DNA of 64,000 bases from Symbiodinium natans (GCA_905221605.1 CAJNDS010002641.1:62001-126000); one strand, 5' to 3'; positions 1 to 12,230 are shown, numbered from the stretch's first letter. Notes: generated by a model not told the origin, from the letters alone. Made by a program: numbers and translations.

Positions 1-117
1 TTGACTGCATTTGAGATGCTGTGCTGCTCAGCTGCTTGACTAGATTCGAACGACATCCCTCTGTATGGCCTTTCGGTGGGGAGTTTGCTGTCAGCTTAGA
101 ATTCTTTTGACTGACAG

Positions 118-670
118 GCTGAGGCCATGGTCGATGCGGGCCTGGATGTCCAGAAGTTCCTGGTCATCAAGGCCCAGCACCTGGAACTTTTTTTTGATTT
201 GTTTTTTGTTTGTTTCGGGGGCGGGGGAGGTGTGGAATACTTAATTTAAGAGGCAAGGTCTCTGCAGAGTAAGACAGGGGCTTGCCAGCGTTGCTGGCGC
301 ATGCTGGCGCGAGGTGCCTGACGACACTTTGGTTGAGCGCGGCTGCGGCCGCCGCCTGGGGCTTGAGGAGAACAGGAAGTGTAGAAGGATCCAAAGAAGT
401 GCGGACTCTGACTGTGGCGAAGCTCTGCAGTGTAGATATGGAGATCTAGGGAGCTCCTGTTCGTGGTGCCGTGAAACGTGAAACATGTGAAACTCGGATT
501 GCAAGGCCTGGACCCTGAGACTGGGGAGATCTACCACCTGAAGTTCAGGTTCGCTTTCGTTGCCTGTGTCACTTTCGCGCAGGTTCGAGGCAGGTTCGAG
601 ATGTTCTTCCCGTGCCAGGCCACCTCCTGAGGAGGTCGTGGAGCGCCTGGTGCACCGCAGCGACGACCAG
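118..670 (+). CDS. Adenylate kinase, exons of the central/LID part (5' partial)
   Basis: Four exons, 118-171, 314-353, 506-548 and 619-670, join in frame to give the core and LID part of an adenylate kinase (ATP + AMP = 2 ADP). Readable blocks are GLDVQKFLVIK, VPDDTLVERGCGRR, LDPETGEIYHLKF and RPPPEEVVERLVHRSDDQ. These match the family order: a hydrophobic strand, VPD..LVER..GRR, DP.TG.IYH, then PP.E...RL..RSDD with its conserved Arg and Asp pair. The donors implied by the frame are GC, GC, GT and GA. The N-terminal half with the P-loop lies left of the window. The last codon here (CAG) runs in phase 0 into the exon at 13089. Family assignment is firm; the second junction (353/506) could shift by a few bases. 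Confidence 0.82.
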
Positions 671-750
671 GAGCCGATGCAGTCTCCCGTGTGGAGTGGG
701 CACGCGGCCTCACGATGCGGTTAAGAACTACAAAGTGACGAAGACGCAGA

Positions 751-2317
<1,567 letters not shown>

Positions 2318-2427
2318 GGGGGGGGGGGGCAGCTGTGAACCAGTCTTGCACATGATTTGCCGCGACGATGCAGGAATTCCTCACTCAAGGAAACTTTCGA
2401 TATTCCAAGGTGTCCGGAAGCCTGGCA

Positions 2428-3387
2428 ATGTCGTTCGCGAAGGCGCCGCGCTTCCGTGAAGGACACGCTGCCACACCAGGCCCTGGACGGTACCAGGCTC
2501 AATTCAGTAGCCTGTCAGGGCCGAAATACACGTTCGGGAAGCCGAAGAGCACACGAAGGGCGACAGAGCTGCCCAAGTTGCACCAAGCCCAGCTGAAGCT
2601 GGTGGCGGAGCTTGGCCGCGGTGGGCTTGCCACCGTACACAGAGCACGCTTCTGCGGCAAAGCTGTTGCCGTGAAGCTTTACCGTTGTCAGCCCGGGCTG
2701 GGAAACCCTGAGCAAGACCGCGAAGGCCTTCACAAAGAGGCTTTGCTCCTCGCAGGCCTCAGCCATACAAACATTGTACGTGCACTCTTCTTGGTGACGG
2801 ACAGGGGCGTAGTCACGGGCTTTGGCCTGGAGCTCCTGGGCCAGTCCCTGCAAGCTGCCGCGCTCAACGGCCAGCTGACCGCTCAGCGCCTGGCAAGTGC
2901 CGTGGCGCCCACCTGCGAGGCCCTGGCATACCTGCACCAGCGGCCGATCGCACATCTGGATGTGAAACCGGCCAACATATGCTTCACGGCCCAGCTAAGT
3001 GTGAAGCTGGTCGACATGGATGCCGCCATGACCATGGATCATCCAGATGAGCTGACACGGCGACTGCCAGGGAACTTGGCAGACTTGTCTCCGGAGATTG
3101 TCAACAAGATGCCGTACAATCCCCTGAAAGAGGACTGTTGGCAAGCAGGCTGCACCTTCACGACATTGATCGAGCAGACGCAAGTGATGCGCGACGAAGT
3201 GCTGCTGGCGCGTCTGCGGCCATTGCTTGGGCGTGCCGAGTCACGCCCCAGCATGCAGAAGTTCCTGGACGAAAATCTGCAGCAGTCCGAAGCAGCCATC
3301 AGACAACTGTTGCAGAGCGAGGGACTTCCAGCCCTTCTGTGGAGCCGACCTCAACCGCAAAATCCCCTGCTGAAGCTATTCGGCTGA
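2428..3387 (+). CDS. SHIPPO-motif / protein kinase fusion, copy A (319 aa)
   Basis: Intronless gene. Residues 1-45 carry a sperm-tail PG-rich (STPGR/SHIPPO) type repeat: RF near residue 9, then ATPGPGRY (15-22), then GPKYTFGK (31-38). Residues about 57-290 form a protein kinase fold: Gly-rich loop LGRGGLATV (62-70), VAIK lysine K83, helix-C E104, catalytic loop HLDVKPAN (176-183), metal-binding DMD (196-198, where most kinases have DFG), SPE (221-223) and DxW..G (236-241). All catalytic residues are present, so it should be active; HLD makes it a non-RD kinase. Start: the ATG at 2428 is the first one in frame in all three copies. The upstream ATG at 2368 is in frame here and in C but not in B. 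Substrate unknown; STPGR proteins usually sit on microtubules, so an axonemal or cortical role is inference. Confidence 0.88.
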   Translation: MSFAKAPRFREGHAATPGPGRYQAQFSSLSGPKYTFGKPKSTRRATELPKLHQAQLKLVAELGRGGLATVHRARFCGKAVAVKLYRCQPGLGNPEQDREGLHKEALLLAGLSHTNIVRALFLVTDRGVVTGFGLELLGQSLQAAALNGQLTAQRLASAVAPTCEALAYLHQRPIAHLDVKPANICFTAQLSVKLVDMDAAMTMDHPDELTRRLPGNLADLSPEIVNKMPYNPLKEDCWQAGCTFTTLIEQTQVMRDEVLLARLRPLLGRAESRPSMQKFLDENLQQSEAAIRQLLQSEGLPALLWSRPQPQNPLLKLFG

Positions 3388-3422
3388 CAAGATGTGCTGA
3401 GCGCTCAGTCAAGGTGACTGGC

Positions 3423-3575
3423 TCCCTCCACAGCGGGCTGGCGGGCTGCAGCAAGCTTCATTCCACCCTCCGATTGGTTCACCTCCGCAGCGGGCTGGCG
3501 GGCTGCAGCAAGCTTCATTCCACCCTCCTGCAGGCTTTTGGGCTGAAGGTGATTGGCTCCACCTTCACAGCGCTG
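3423..3575. repeat. GC-rich minisatellite after kinase A, about 2 units
   Basis: Two units of the 3' array (core 'gcgggctggcgggctgcag' then 'aagcttcattccaccctcc'), the first truncated. Copies B and C carry about 9 and 10 units in the same place, so this copy has contracted or never expanded. Confidence 0.9.
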
Positions 3576-4469
3576 GCGAAGCGGTGATGGACGGTGTGAT
3601 CATCCCGATGCTGCCGCGGATTGGAGAGCCGTGGACTGGTCGCAAACACACTGCCTAGCATCCTCGTCTCCTACATCTACATGCAGTCTACATGCATCTA
3701 CCTTCCTTCGGACATGAGCAGCTGGACGATGCACACGGTTTCCTTGCTGAAGTCTGTTGTCGACTACGTTACTGGCAGTACACACGGACAAAAGCTGCTC
3801 GCAGAGTAGTCCTTCAATCCCGTCCCGGCGAAGAGCGAATGACTGGCTCTGGACCTCCAAGGTCGCGAACCTTCTGCCTGCTGCCTGTGCGGACGTGTTC
3901 TCCTGCGAGCGCACTCTGCGGACGCTTGGAATGGGCAGGGCTTGAACGTGATCAGCGTGAAGCGGGACACTTGGTCACTGTGGAAGGCCCATGAGCTGGA
4001 GGTGGCCAACCAAGCCTCGGAGGCGCGAGCGCTTGCGCCGAAAACTCACCTGGATGGCTTTCTGGATGTGGTCCCGTTGCGGTGTTGGAAACATTCTCAT
4101 GACGAACTGGTCAGCGTAGATGGGCGCCAGTGGGCCAAAACAAGGTGCAGCGCGATTCCATCGGCATTGCAGAGTCCAACCGTAAGAACACTTGTTCATT
4201 TTTTTTTACGCAGCCTTGCAGTAAGGTCTGTTGGGCGAGGCAGTGCTGACCACATTCCTTAGCCTTAACCCCACAATTATGGCGCATCAGAGCATCAACA
4301 GGCTTAGGGCTTACGGATCTTTGGGTTTAGGGAATCCTCACAGTTTCCACGAAAGTTAACCGGGGGGGGGGGCAGCTGTGAACCGGTCTTGCACATGATT
4401 TGCCGCGACGATGCAGGAATTCCTCACTCAAGGAAAATTCGATATTCCAAGGTGTCCGGAAGCCTGGCA

Positions 4470-5429
4470 ATGTCGTTCGCGAAGGCGCCGCGCTTCCGCG
4501 AAGGACACGCTGCCACACCAGGCCCTGGACAGTACCAGGCTAAATTCAGTAGCCTGTCAGGGCCGAAATACACGTTCGGGAAGCCGAAGAGCACACGAAG
4601 GGCGACAGAGCTGCCCAAGTTGCACCAAGCCCAGCTGAAGCTGGTGGCGGAGCTTGGCCGCGGTGGGCTTGCCACCGTACACAGAGCACGCTTCTGCGGC
4701 AAAGCTGTTGCTGTGAAGCTTTACCGTTGTCAGCCCGGGCTGGGAAACCCTGAGCAAGACCGCGAAGGCCTTCACAAAGAGGCTTTGCTCCTCGCAGGCC
4801 TCAGCCATACAAACATTGTACGTGCACTCTTCTTGGTGACGGACAGGGGCGTAGTCACGGGCTTTGGCCTGGAGCTCCTGGGCCAGTCCCTGCAAGCTGC
4901 CGCGCTCAACGGCCAGCTGACCGCTCAGCGCCTGGCAAGTGCCGTGGCGCCCACCTGCGAGGCCCTGGCATACCTGCACCAGCGGCCGATCGCACATCTG
5001 GATGTGAAACCGGCCAACATATGCTTCACGGCCCAGCTAAGTGTGAAGCTGGTCGACATGGATGCCGCCATGACCATGGATCATCCAGATGAGCTGACAT
5101 GGCGACTGCCAGGGAACTTGGCAGACTTGTCTCCGGAGATTGTCAACAAGATGCCATACAATCCCCTGAAAGAGGACTGTTGGCAAGCAGGCTGCACCTT
5201 CACGACATTGATCGAGCAGACGCAAGTGATGCGCGACGAAGTGCTGCTGGCGCGTCTGCGGCCATTGCTTGGGCGTGCCGAGTCACGCCCCAGCATGCAG
5301 AAGTTCCTGGACGAAAATCTGCAGCAGTCCGAAGCAGCCATCAGACAACTGTTGCAGAGCGAGGGACTTCCAGCCCTTCTGTGGAGCCGACCTCAACCGC
5401 AAAATCCCCTGCTGAAGCTATTCGGCTGA
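4470..5429 (+). CDS. SHIPPO-motif / protein kinase fusion, copy B (319 aa)
   Basis: Paralogue of the gene at 2428, same length and motifs: TPGPGQY, GPKYTFGK, LGRGGLATV, AVK lysine, HLDVKPAN, DMD, SPE. Visible differences from A include Q for R in the TPGP motif, K for Q just after it, and W for R after DELT. The leader before this ATG differs from A by a one-base indel that changes the reading frame, while the frame after the ATG is kept. That supports this start and suggests selection on the protein. The 3' side carries the expanded minisatellite, probably in the 3' UTR. Confidence 0.88.
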   Translation: MSFAKAPRFREGHAATPGPGQYQAKFSSLSGPKYTFGKPKSTRRATELPKLHQAQLKLVAELGRGGLATVHRARFCGKAVAVKLYRCQPGLGNPEQDREGLHKEALLLAGLSHTNIVRALFLVTDRGVVTGFGLELLGQSLQAAALNGQLTAQRLASAVAPTCEALAYLHQRPIAHLDVKPANICFTAQLSVKLVDMDAAMTMDHPDELTWRLPGNLADLSPEIVNKMPYNPLKEDCWQAGCTFTTLIEQTQVMRDEVLLARLRPLLGRAESRPSMQKFLDENLQQSEAAIRQLLQSEGLPALLWSRPQPQNPLLKLFG

Positions 5430-5460
5430 CAAGATGTGCTGAGCGCTCAGTCAAGGTGAC

Positions 5461-6150
5461 TGGCTCCCTCCACAGCGGGCTGGCGGGCTGCAGCAAGCTT
5501 CATTCCACCCTCCTGCAGGCTTTTGGGCTGAAGATTGGTTCACCTCCGCAGCGGGCTGGCGGGCTGCAGTAAGCTTCATTCCACCCTCCTGCAGGCTTTT
5601 GGGCTGAAGATTGGTTCACCTCCGCAGCGGGCTGGCGGGCTGCATGCCACCCTCCTGCAGGCTTTTGGGCTGAAGAAGATTGGTTCACCTCCGCAGCGGG
5701 CTGCCGGGCTGCAGCAAGCTTCATTCCACCCTCCTGCAGGCTTTTGGGCTGAAGATTGGTTCACCTCCGCAGCGGGCTGGCGGGCTGCATTCCACCCTCC
5801 TGCAGGCTTTTGGGCTGAAGAAGATTGGTTCACCTCCGCAGCGGGCTGGCGGGCTGCAGCAAGCTTCATTCCACCCTCCTGCAGGCTTTTGGGCTGAAGG
5901 TGATTGGTTCACCTCCACAGCGGGCTGGCGGGCTGCAGCAAGCTTCATTCCATCCTCCTGCAGGCTTTTGGGCTGAAGGTGATTGGTTCACCTCCGCAGC
6001 GGGCTGGCGGGCTGCAGCAAGCTTCATTCCACCCTCCTGCAGGCTTTTGGGCTGAAGGTGTTTGGTTCACCTCCACAGCGGGCTGGCGGGCTGCAGCAAG
6101 CTTCATTCCACCCTCCTGCAGGCTTTTGGGCTGCAGGTGATTGGCTCCAC
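5461..6150. repeat. GC-rich minisatellite after kinase B, about 9 units of 69-79 bp
   Basis: Tandem units begin at about 5466, 5541, 5614, 5684, 5757, 5828, 5907, 5986 and 6065. The last ones are 79 bp; earlier ones are shorter through loss of the 'gcagcaagcttcattcc' or 'gtgatt' part. Because 79 is not a multiple of three and the unit sizes vary, the repeated open frames over it are not protein. The unit contains palindromes such as CCTGCAGG and could fold. Confidence 0.93.
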
Positions 6151-7074
6151 CTTCACAGCGCTGGCGAAGCGGTGATGGACGGTGTGATCCCGATGCTGCC
6201 GCGGATTGGAGAGCCGTGGACTGGTCGCAAACACATTGCCTAGCATCCTCGTCTCCTACATCTACATGCAGTCTACATACATCTACCTTCCTTCGGACAT
6301 GAGCAGCTGGACGATGCACACGGTTTCCTTGCTGAAGTCTGTTGTCGACTACGTTACTGGCAGTACACACGGACAAAAGCTGCTCGCAGAGTAGTCCTTC
6401 AATCCCGTCCCGGCGAAGAGCGAATGACTGGCTCTGGACCTCCAAGGTCGCGAACCTTCTGCCTGCTGCCTGTGCGGACGTGTTCTCCTGCGAGCGCACT
6501 CTGCGGACGCTTGGAATGGGTAGGGCTTGAACGTGATCAGCGTGAAGCGGGACACTTGGTCACTGTGGAAGGCCCATGAGCTGGAGGTGGCCAACCAAGC
6601 CTCGGAGGCGCGAGCGCTTGCGCCGAAAACTCACCTGGATGGCTTTCTGGATGTGGTCCCGTTGCGGTGTTGGAAACATTCTCATGACGAACTGGTCAGC
6701 GTAGATGGGCGCCAGTGGGCCAAAACAAGGTGCAGCGCGATTCCATCGGCATTGCAGAGTCCAACCGTAAGAACACTTGTTCATGTTTTTTACGCAGCCT
6801 TGCAGTAAGGTCTGTTGGGCGCGGCAGTGCTGACCACATTCCTTAGCCTTAACCCCACAATTATGGCGCATCAGAGCATCAACAGGCTCAGGGCTTACGG
6901 ATCTTTGGGAAGCCAGCTTTCCTCCAAGCTCGAGATTCGGCGAACCCAGCACCAAATAGAAACCCCGTGGAGCAAGGTTCTTGTTCAAACCGTCCCTTCT
7001 TTGGCGGAGCCTCGCCACACGGAAGCTTCAGCCTGTTTCAAGGCTTGGTAAGCCTTGGTTTAGGCGCCGGGCAG

Positions 7075-10000
7075 GTCCATAGCGGATTCTCTGCCCTCGT
7101 TGCAGACGCAGCGCGAGCCTCCCGTGCCGGTACAGAGGCCGGGGATCCGAGGACCCCCCAAACCCTAAACAAGCCCTGAGTCCTAGGGCCCTAGACCGTA
7201 GCGCCAACCTGAATCCTCGTTGCTCGAGGCGCCTCAGCGCTTTTGTTTTCTCGGGCAAGCCGCAGAATTCCGTATCTTTACGAGTTGAACTGGGTTTGCA
7301 TCCACATTCTTCCCGTCTCTAAAGACCGCTGTCTTTCTGACTGAGTTTTCTTCCTAAGCCATGCAGGTCGGCTTTGATTGCCTGTGGTCCTCCTCACTGA
7401 CATCCAGTGCGATCAAAGGCCAATGTTTGGCTGTTGCTTGCGCTCAATGTCGCATCGCCCCAAAGCATCCTAAGCCACTTGAACGTCCACAAACCTCCAA
7501 AAAGCTCGCCCACCTTCCCGGGAAGGCAAGCCGGACATAGAGACCGTCACGACGTCTGAACGACTCCACATCGTTGACGACGTCCTCGAGGCTGAGGGTC
7601 CCGGAGTCGAATGTTTCCCTGGAGGGCAGAGATGGGCAGAGTGTAAAGAGCCTAAAGAGTTTAGCTCAGTGTAGGCTCTTTGAGGTTGTGTTCAGGATTG
7701 GGGGATGGGTGTTGGGGTTTGGGATGGTGTTGTTCAGGGTTTAGGGACTTGGGTTCAGGGTTGGGATGCCACATGCCAAGATGTAGAAGCTGTCGGTGAA
7801 TTTTCTCCCCAGACCCTTTGCTTGCCCAGGTGTCAGACAAGCCCATCCTTTATGATGGGGACACCGGCGGTGCAAAGGAGGTGGGAGGGGAAAGACACGT
7901 CACGTCCCAACCCGCCGTAAACCAAAAAACAGTCACAAAGAGTGTGGATGGAAACGCAGTGCCCGTCAGTCCTTCCTTCAACCCCTTTTGAGCGAAGCGG
8001 ATATGTATAGGTCCATCCAGTGCAGCACTGCACGTGAAGACCATGGCAAAATGTTCCCGGGGGTGTGTGTACTCAGAGGCATTGTGTATGTCTGGCAATG
8101 CCGCGGTTCCAACTTGGAGCTCGCATAGAAACCTCCTTAGGGAGTGAGCCAGCCCTCAGACTCTTCCACCGGCCTGCCGCAGATCTTCGCCTTCACAGTG
8201 CGGAAGCTAGAGCGTCTTGGGGTCTCCGGGGTGGTCATCGAGGACAAGTACCCCTGGCCGGATTATTATTACCATGTTTTTTTTTTTTTTTTGTTTGGGG
8301 GGGGGGGGGGGTGGTGATTTGGGGTTCAGGGTTCAGAGCTTCCATACATCCCTCAGCAAATTCACCCGACCCTTAACCCTATGTAAGGGATTCGACACAT
8401 TCTCCACTCTGGCGCCACCTATTCTTCTTCAGTTTCGGATGCCGTTTGTATGCACGACAAATAAATGCCACAGAGGCCACAAGTTCAGCACTCTCTTACT
8501 ATCCCAAAAGCTCAAGCTTCTGCAGCCGCTCATGAGAGTACAAACGGTAATCTGAGTCATCACAGTATTGAAAATGGAACGGTCCGCCGTATTCATCGCC
8601 CTGGGCTAAAGTCGAATGCAGCCGACAAGGAACAAGAACAAGATGCCTTGTGTGCACCTTGCCGAAGACGCATGAAGGTGCCCTCAAAACAGCCCTCCCG
8701 CAGACCAGGCTACGTACGGCTCACGCGCTGTGTTGTGGCCACCTGGCACAATCACAACCCAAGAAAAGCAACAAAAAACAGGCAGACGGTCATGCACCTG
8801 GAGACCCGAACTGCAACCTTTCAGCCTGTGCCGGTTTCAAGTGTGGAGTTCATGGTGAATTTTGGCTTCGCTCTACATTCTAGTGCTCGCCCCACAACAG
8901 GTGCGGGCTGAAGCAGAACTCCCTCTTCGGGACGGACAGGGTGCAAACCCTGGAGGACAGGCACTCAGGTGATGAAGCGCCCCCACCTCCTCCGCTTTCC
9001 CGGCTTTGGGGTTAAGGGTTCCCTGGTTTAGGGTTTTGGTTTAGAGGTGTAGGGTCCATAGGGTTCAGCCTTCTGGGATTTAGGGTACTGACTACTCCTG
9101 CTCTTACTCTTTACCCGTGCTCTCACTCTTATTACACTTTTTCTATTCTGGTCCTTTCTTTTGCTATGACGAGCATGACGAGTATTATGACTCAGTTATT
9201 ATTCTCATTCCTTACTGCCCTTATTCGTACTCTTTTTTTACTCGTATTAGTCTTCTGACCGTGAATACTACCATTAGTTTTGATGGCTAATGTATTGTTG
9301 TTTCTATGTGGCGATTGTTGCTATTGTTATGAGTACTGCTAAATGCTTTTTAGGAGCATCATTGTTTTTTGTCTCATTTTTGTTTTGCTTTTTCATTGCC
9401 TTGTTACTACCCTGTGACTGCTACTGGTAGTATTACGTCTGCTAGGACCATGTTACTCAACATGCCCGACACTTTATGCAACATGCTGCAAAGGATGCTT
9501 GAATAGAACATACTGCAGACGAATGTTTAATGTTTCTGCAACCAGACGCGCTGTCTCAAGTGTTCATCCTTTTGCGAACATGCCGAAACACTGTTATGCA
9601 ACGCTGCGGCCACAAATCTTCACAAACTTTGATGTACCCATAAAGCCAATTAAAGCCACACAGGACATCGTGACTTGTGCATTTCACGCGAAACCTCGAA
9701 AAGGCCGATACAAGGGCCCACAACTGTTGGCCATAGTGCGGCGTCAAATACGCGACTTGCGCCGACTACTTGTACTGTTATTGTTGGCTTTAGTGCTACT
9801 TGCGCGTCTATTTTTCACTTTCACTGCTCTCATTAGTATTGCAACTCCTTTTTTTGACTTTTACTATTCTTAGGACTATCGGTACGATTACTATCATGAT
9901 TACTCCTAAAGCTGATATCATTGTTTTTGTTTCTATACGGTATTATCACTATTATGACTAGTGAGCGGTGCGGCATGCGGTCTGTTTTGTTGAAGTGCTT

Positions 10001-12095
10001 TGCTGCATGTCGATGATTTTTGCACAATGCTTGTGTACAGCCTTATATCACGCAACCTGACAGCACGCTGCCGAGCGTGAACCGTGTGGCAGGCGCCAAC
10101 CCATCCGTAACTGTGATTGATATTGTCTTGGAAGATTAGTGTTCTTAGCATTTCCATTGCTATCACTTTGATTGTTACTCTTAATGTTACTATTCGTATT
10201 ACTGCTGCTGCTGCTGCTGCTGCTGCGACTGCTCCTTCTGTCTTTTGCCCATGGATCCCCGAAGTAGCAACCTCGGTCGCACAAGTCAGCGAAGGACGTA
10301 GATGTCTTCTGCGAGAAGATCCGGGCTGGCAAAGAAGCTCAGGTACCTCCGGGAACCCGTGCAAAGAACCCTGCAACCCCAAAAGAGATACTATCCTCAA
10401 GCGTGTCACAATCTGCGAATCTTGAACAGGTTTCAAGCCCAGGGACCCCCCAAACCCCGGGACGTGGGAATGGCCGCTTGGGCAATGCAGATGTTGCACC
10501 TGCCCAACTCATCCGAAGTGTTTGGAATGCGTCTTGGGCTGGCAGGTCACCCCGCATTTCATGATCTTCGCTCGCCTGGAGGCTTCTCATTTTACATAAG
10601 CTTCCACAACTAAGAGTCAAAAAACACATGCTCTGGAGGCCCTGATCGCTGGGCTCGGGGAGGAAGAGGACGCGCTGTGTGGTATAGTCGCATTTTCGCA
10701 GTGGGGCCATTCTTCTCGGAATGCTTTGCAGGGAAGTAGGGAATGAAGGTCCTAGGATGTCAAGGTTTCAAGGCTCCAACTTCCCGAGTTCCCCAGTAAG
10801 AGCCATAGGGCGTGCCGCTTCATCTGCCCTGGCCCTGCGCAGTGCCTCCTGCGAGCCCGCGCCTACGTGACCAAGGGGGGCGCCGACGGCATCATGATCC
10901 ATTCGAAGGCCTCAAAGGGGAGATGCTCACTTAGGGTCCCCTGGTACTATGCATCGTATGCAAAAGAATGTCATCGGACTTCCATAAAGCCCCTCCCACA
11001 GCAGCTGTTTGAGTTGGCTTGGAGGAGAAGGATGGAGCGGACATCTTCTCCTTCATGAAGCGCTGGAGACCCGAGGCAGCATCTGTGCGAATGGCCTGCG
11101 TATGGGCTTAGGGCATGGGGCTTCGGCCAGCAACTTATCCAAACCTTGCGCCCGAAACCCTGAGCCCCAAACCCAAAGCCCTGAACTGTTGGCATGCGGC
11201 GCCAGTTCCCGGACGTTCCAGTCATCGCAGTGCCGACGACCTACAACCACGTCACCGAGGAGGAGCTGAAGGCTAGACCTCGGCAGGTCGTGTGGAAGTT
11301 TCGGGAGTCAAGGTTTCGGGAGCATTGCTTAGAAGGGGCCCACTTATGGAAAGGAGGACCCTGATCCTGAACAGCGCCGCAGGGGGTTTAGGCTTTATCG
11401 ATGCTTACGGAGCTCCTGAACAGGGTGGCCGCGTTTGAGAGGAGGTCCGGAGCTGCACTCACCAAGTCACCGTGCCAGGAAGCTGGCATCAGCATCTGCA
11501 TTTATGCGAACCAGCTGTTGGGGCCTCGGAGCTTCCTGTGCTTTGATTCGCTTTGATCCACTTTGACCGGTCTTGCTGGAGCCGTTATCTCCGGAGAACT
11601 CCAGGCTAAGGGCATCCTACAACGCGATGATGCTTGGCAGCAGGCTGTGAAGAGGCTTTCTAGATGACCACATTGCATGTATGTACTTGTAACCACTTTT
11701 TTTCACACACACACACACACACACAGCCCTCTCTGAAACTCAGCTGGAGCATTTGTCAAGTCTGTAGACCATGGGTGCTCCTAAGAACACTGTTCTTCTT
11801 AGAGGAAAGTCGGCAATAGTTGGGCACCCTCGACAATGTTCCCTCAAGCAGGACGGGTTTCCGAGAAAGTTCGGGGGCGGGAGGGGGAGGGGGAGGGGGG
11901 GGGGGGGCGCTCCTCCCGTCTTGACAGTCCACCTGGAGAGCCCAGGCTCGACACAGCCACGAAGATCCTGGAGGCAGGCCGCGCCAAAGAGGTGGACGGC
12001 CAGATCTTGCCGCCCCTCGGCGAGTTCTCAAGAAAGCTGATTGTTGGGGTCATGATAATAATAATAATTTTATAAATAGAAACAATAATAATACG

Positions 12096-12139
<44 letters not shown>

Positions 12140-12230
12140 GATAGGGAGGCTTTTCATAATGGAGGGTGCTCCAAGGACCAAGAAGATGATCTCCCTCATT
12201 GATGACAACACTGACAAGTCGCCGAGTTGA
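7075..12230 (+). CDS. pepM: Phosphoenolpyruvate mutase, about 16 exons (5' end not found)
   Basis: Converts phosphoenolpyruvate to phosphonopyruvate, the entry step of phosphonate (C-P) synthesis. Exons: 7075-~7119, 7367-7418, 7526-7597, 7813-7880, 8183-8247, 8901-8955, 10295-10342, 10546-10581, 10639-~10684, 10856-10908, 11025-11075, 11206-11271, 11479-11520, 11611-~11632, 11946-~12030, 12176-12230 (ends TGA). Blocks in order: EVH-like VHSGFSAL, GFDCLWSSSLT, KPDIETVTTSERL, KPILYDGDTGG, FTVRKLERLGVSGVVIEDK, CGLKQNSLFGT, CEKIRAGKEAQ, FMIFARLEALIAGLG, GGADGIMIHSK, VPVIAVPTTYNHVTEEEL, GISICIYANQLL, ILEAGRAKEVDG. EDK-x5-NS, the mutase signature, is intact across the 8247/8901 junction. The order matches the isocitrate-lyase/PEP-mutase fold. 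The cytidylyltransferase domain that some relatives carry was not seen. The whole gene lies in an intron of adenylate kinase. Junctions at 7119, 10684, 11520, 11632 and 12030 are uncertain. Confidence 0.85.
8956..10294. other. Long PEP mutase intron with an AT-rich triplet-like core
   Basis: The intron between the QTLE and DVDVF exons. It opens with G-rich TTTAGGG-like words (9001-9075). From about 9085 to 10200 it becomes rich in ATT/TAC/ACT triplets, unlike the GC-rich surroundings, and ends with a (CTG) run at 10201-10228. No exon recognised. The donor implied is GA and the acceptor AAG. Confidence 0.6.
11703..11724. repeat. Short (CA)n
   Basis: Eleven CA units in a PEP mutase intron. Confidence 0.9.
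12047..12139. repeat. (ATA)n / (TTA)n microsatellite pair
   Basis: A short ATA run (12047-12066) and a longer TTA run (12096-12139) face each other. They could pair as a hairpin in the last PEP mutase intron. Confidence 0.9.

Larger units (their letters stand above)
2318..4314 (+). repeat. Kinase cassette, copy A (segmental duplication)
   Basis: First of three near-identical blocks (others 4315-6911 and 37577-40211). Order inside: poly-G tract, conserved 5' leader, intronless kinase CDS, GC-rich minisatellite (about two units here), and a conserved 3' segment of about 740 bases. The copy ends at 'cggatctttggg' and is followed directly by copy B, so A and B are a head-to-tail tandem. The left edge of A is at the poly-G: the roughly 45 bases before the poly-G that B and C share are absent. 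The 3' segment carries open frames on both strands, but I could assign none to a family. Confidence 0.9.
4315..6911 (+). repeat. Kinase cassette, copy B (segmental duplication)
   Basis: Second tandem block. It begins with 'tttagggaatcctcacagtttccacg' type sequence, shared with copy C, before the poly-G, then has the same parts as A but an expanded minisatellite. Its right edge is 'cggatctttggg', followed by unique sequence. The variant order inside the minisatellite is nearly the same as in copy C 33 kb away, so B and C share a more recent ancestor in that part than either does with A. Confidence 0.9.

Noticed and set aside
3692-3994. Coding region in the 3' segment of the kinase cassettes
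   Set aside because: Frames are open on both strands in all copies simply because the copies are nearly identical; none matches a known family or has a consistent start in all three.
5535-6140. Repeated open frames (MVHLRSGLAGCSK... and MKLAAARQPA...) over the kinase minisatellites
   Set aside because: The main unit is 79 bp, not a multiple of three, and unit sizes vary, so no single frame codes through the array.
5461-6150. CRISPR-like repeat array
   Set aside because: Units are directly tandem without unique spacers, and the genome is eukaryotic.
7514-7618. Minus-strand exon (SLEDVVNDVESFRRRDG)
   Set aside because: The plus strand of the same bases reads PDIETVTTSERLHIVDD, which fits PEP mutase and its neighbouring exons; the minus frame is a shadow.
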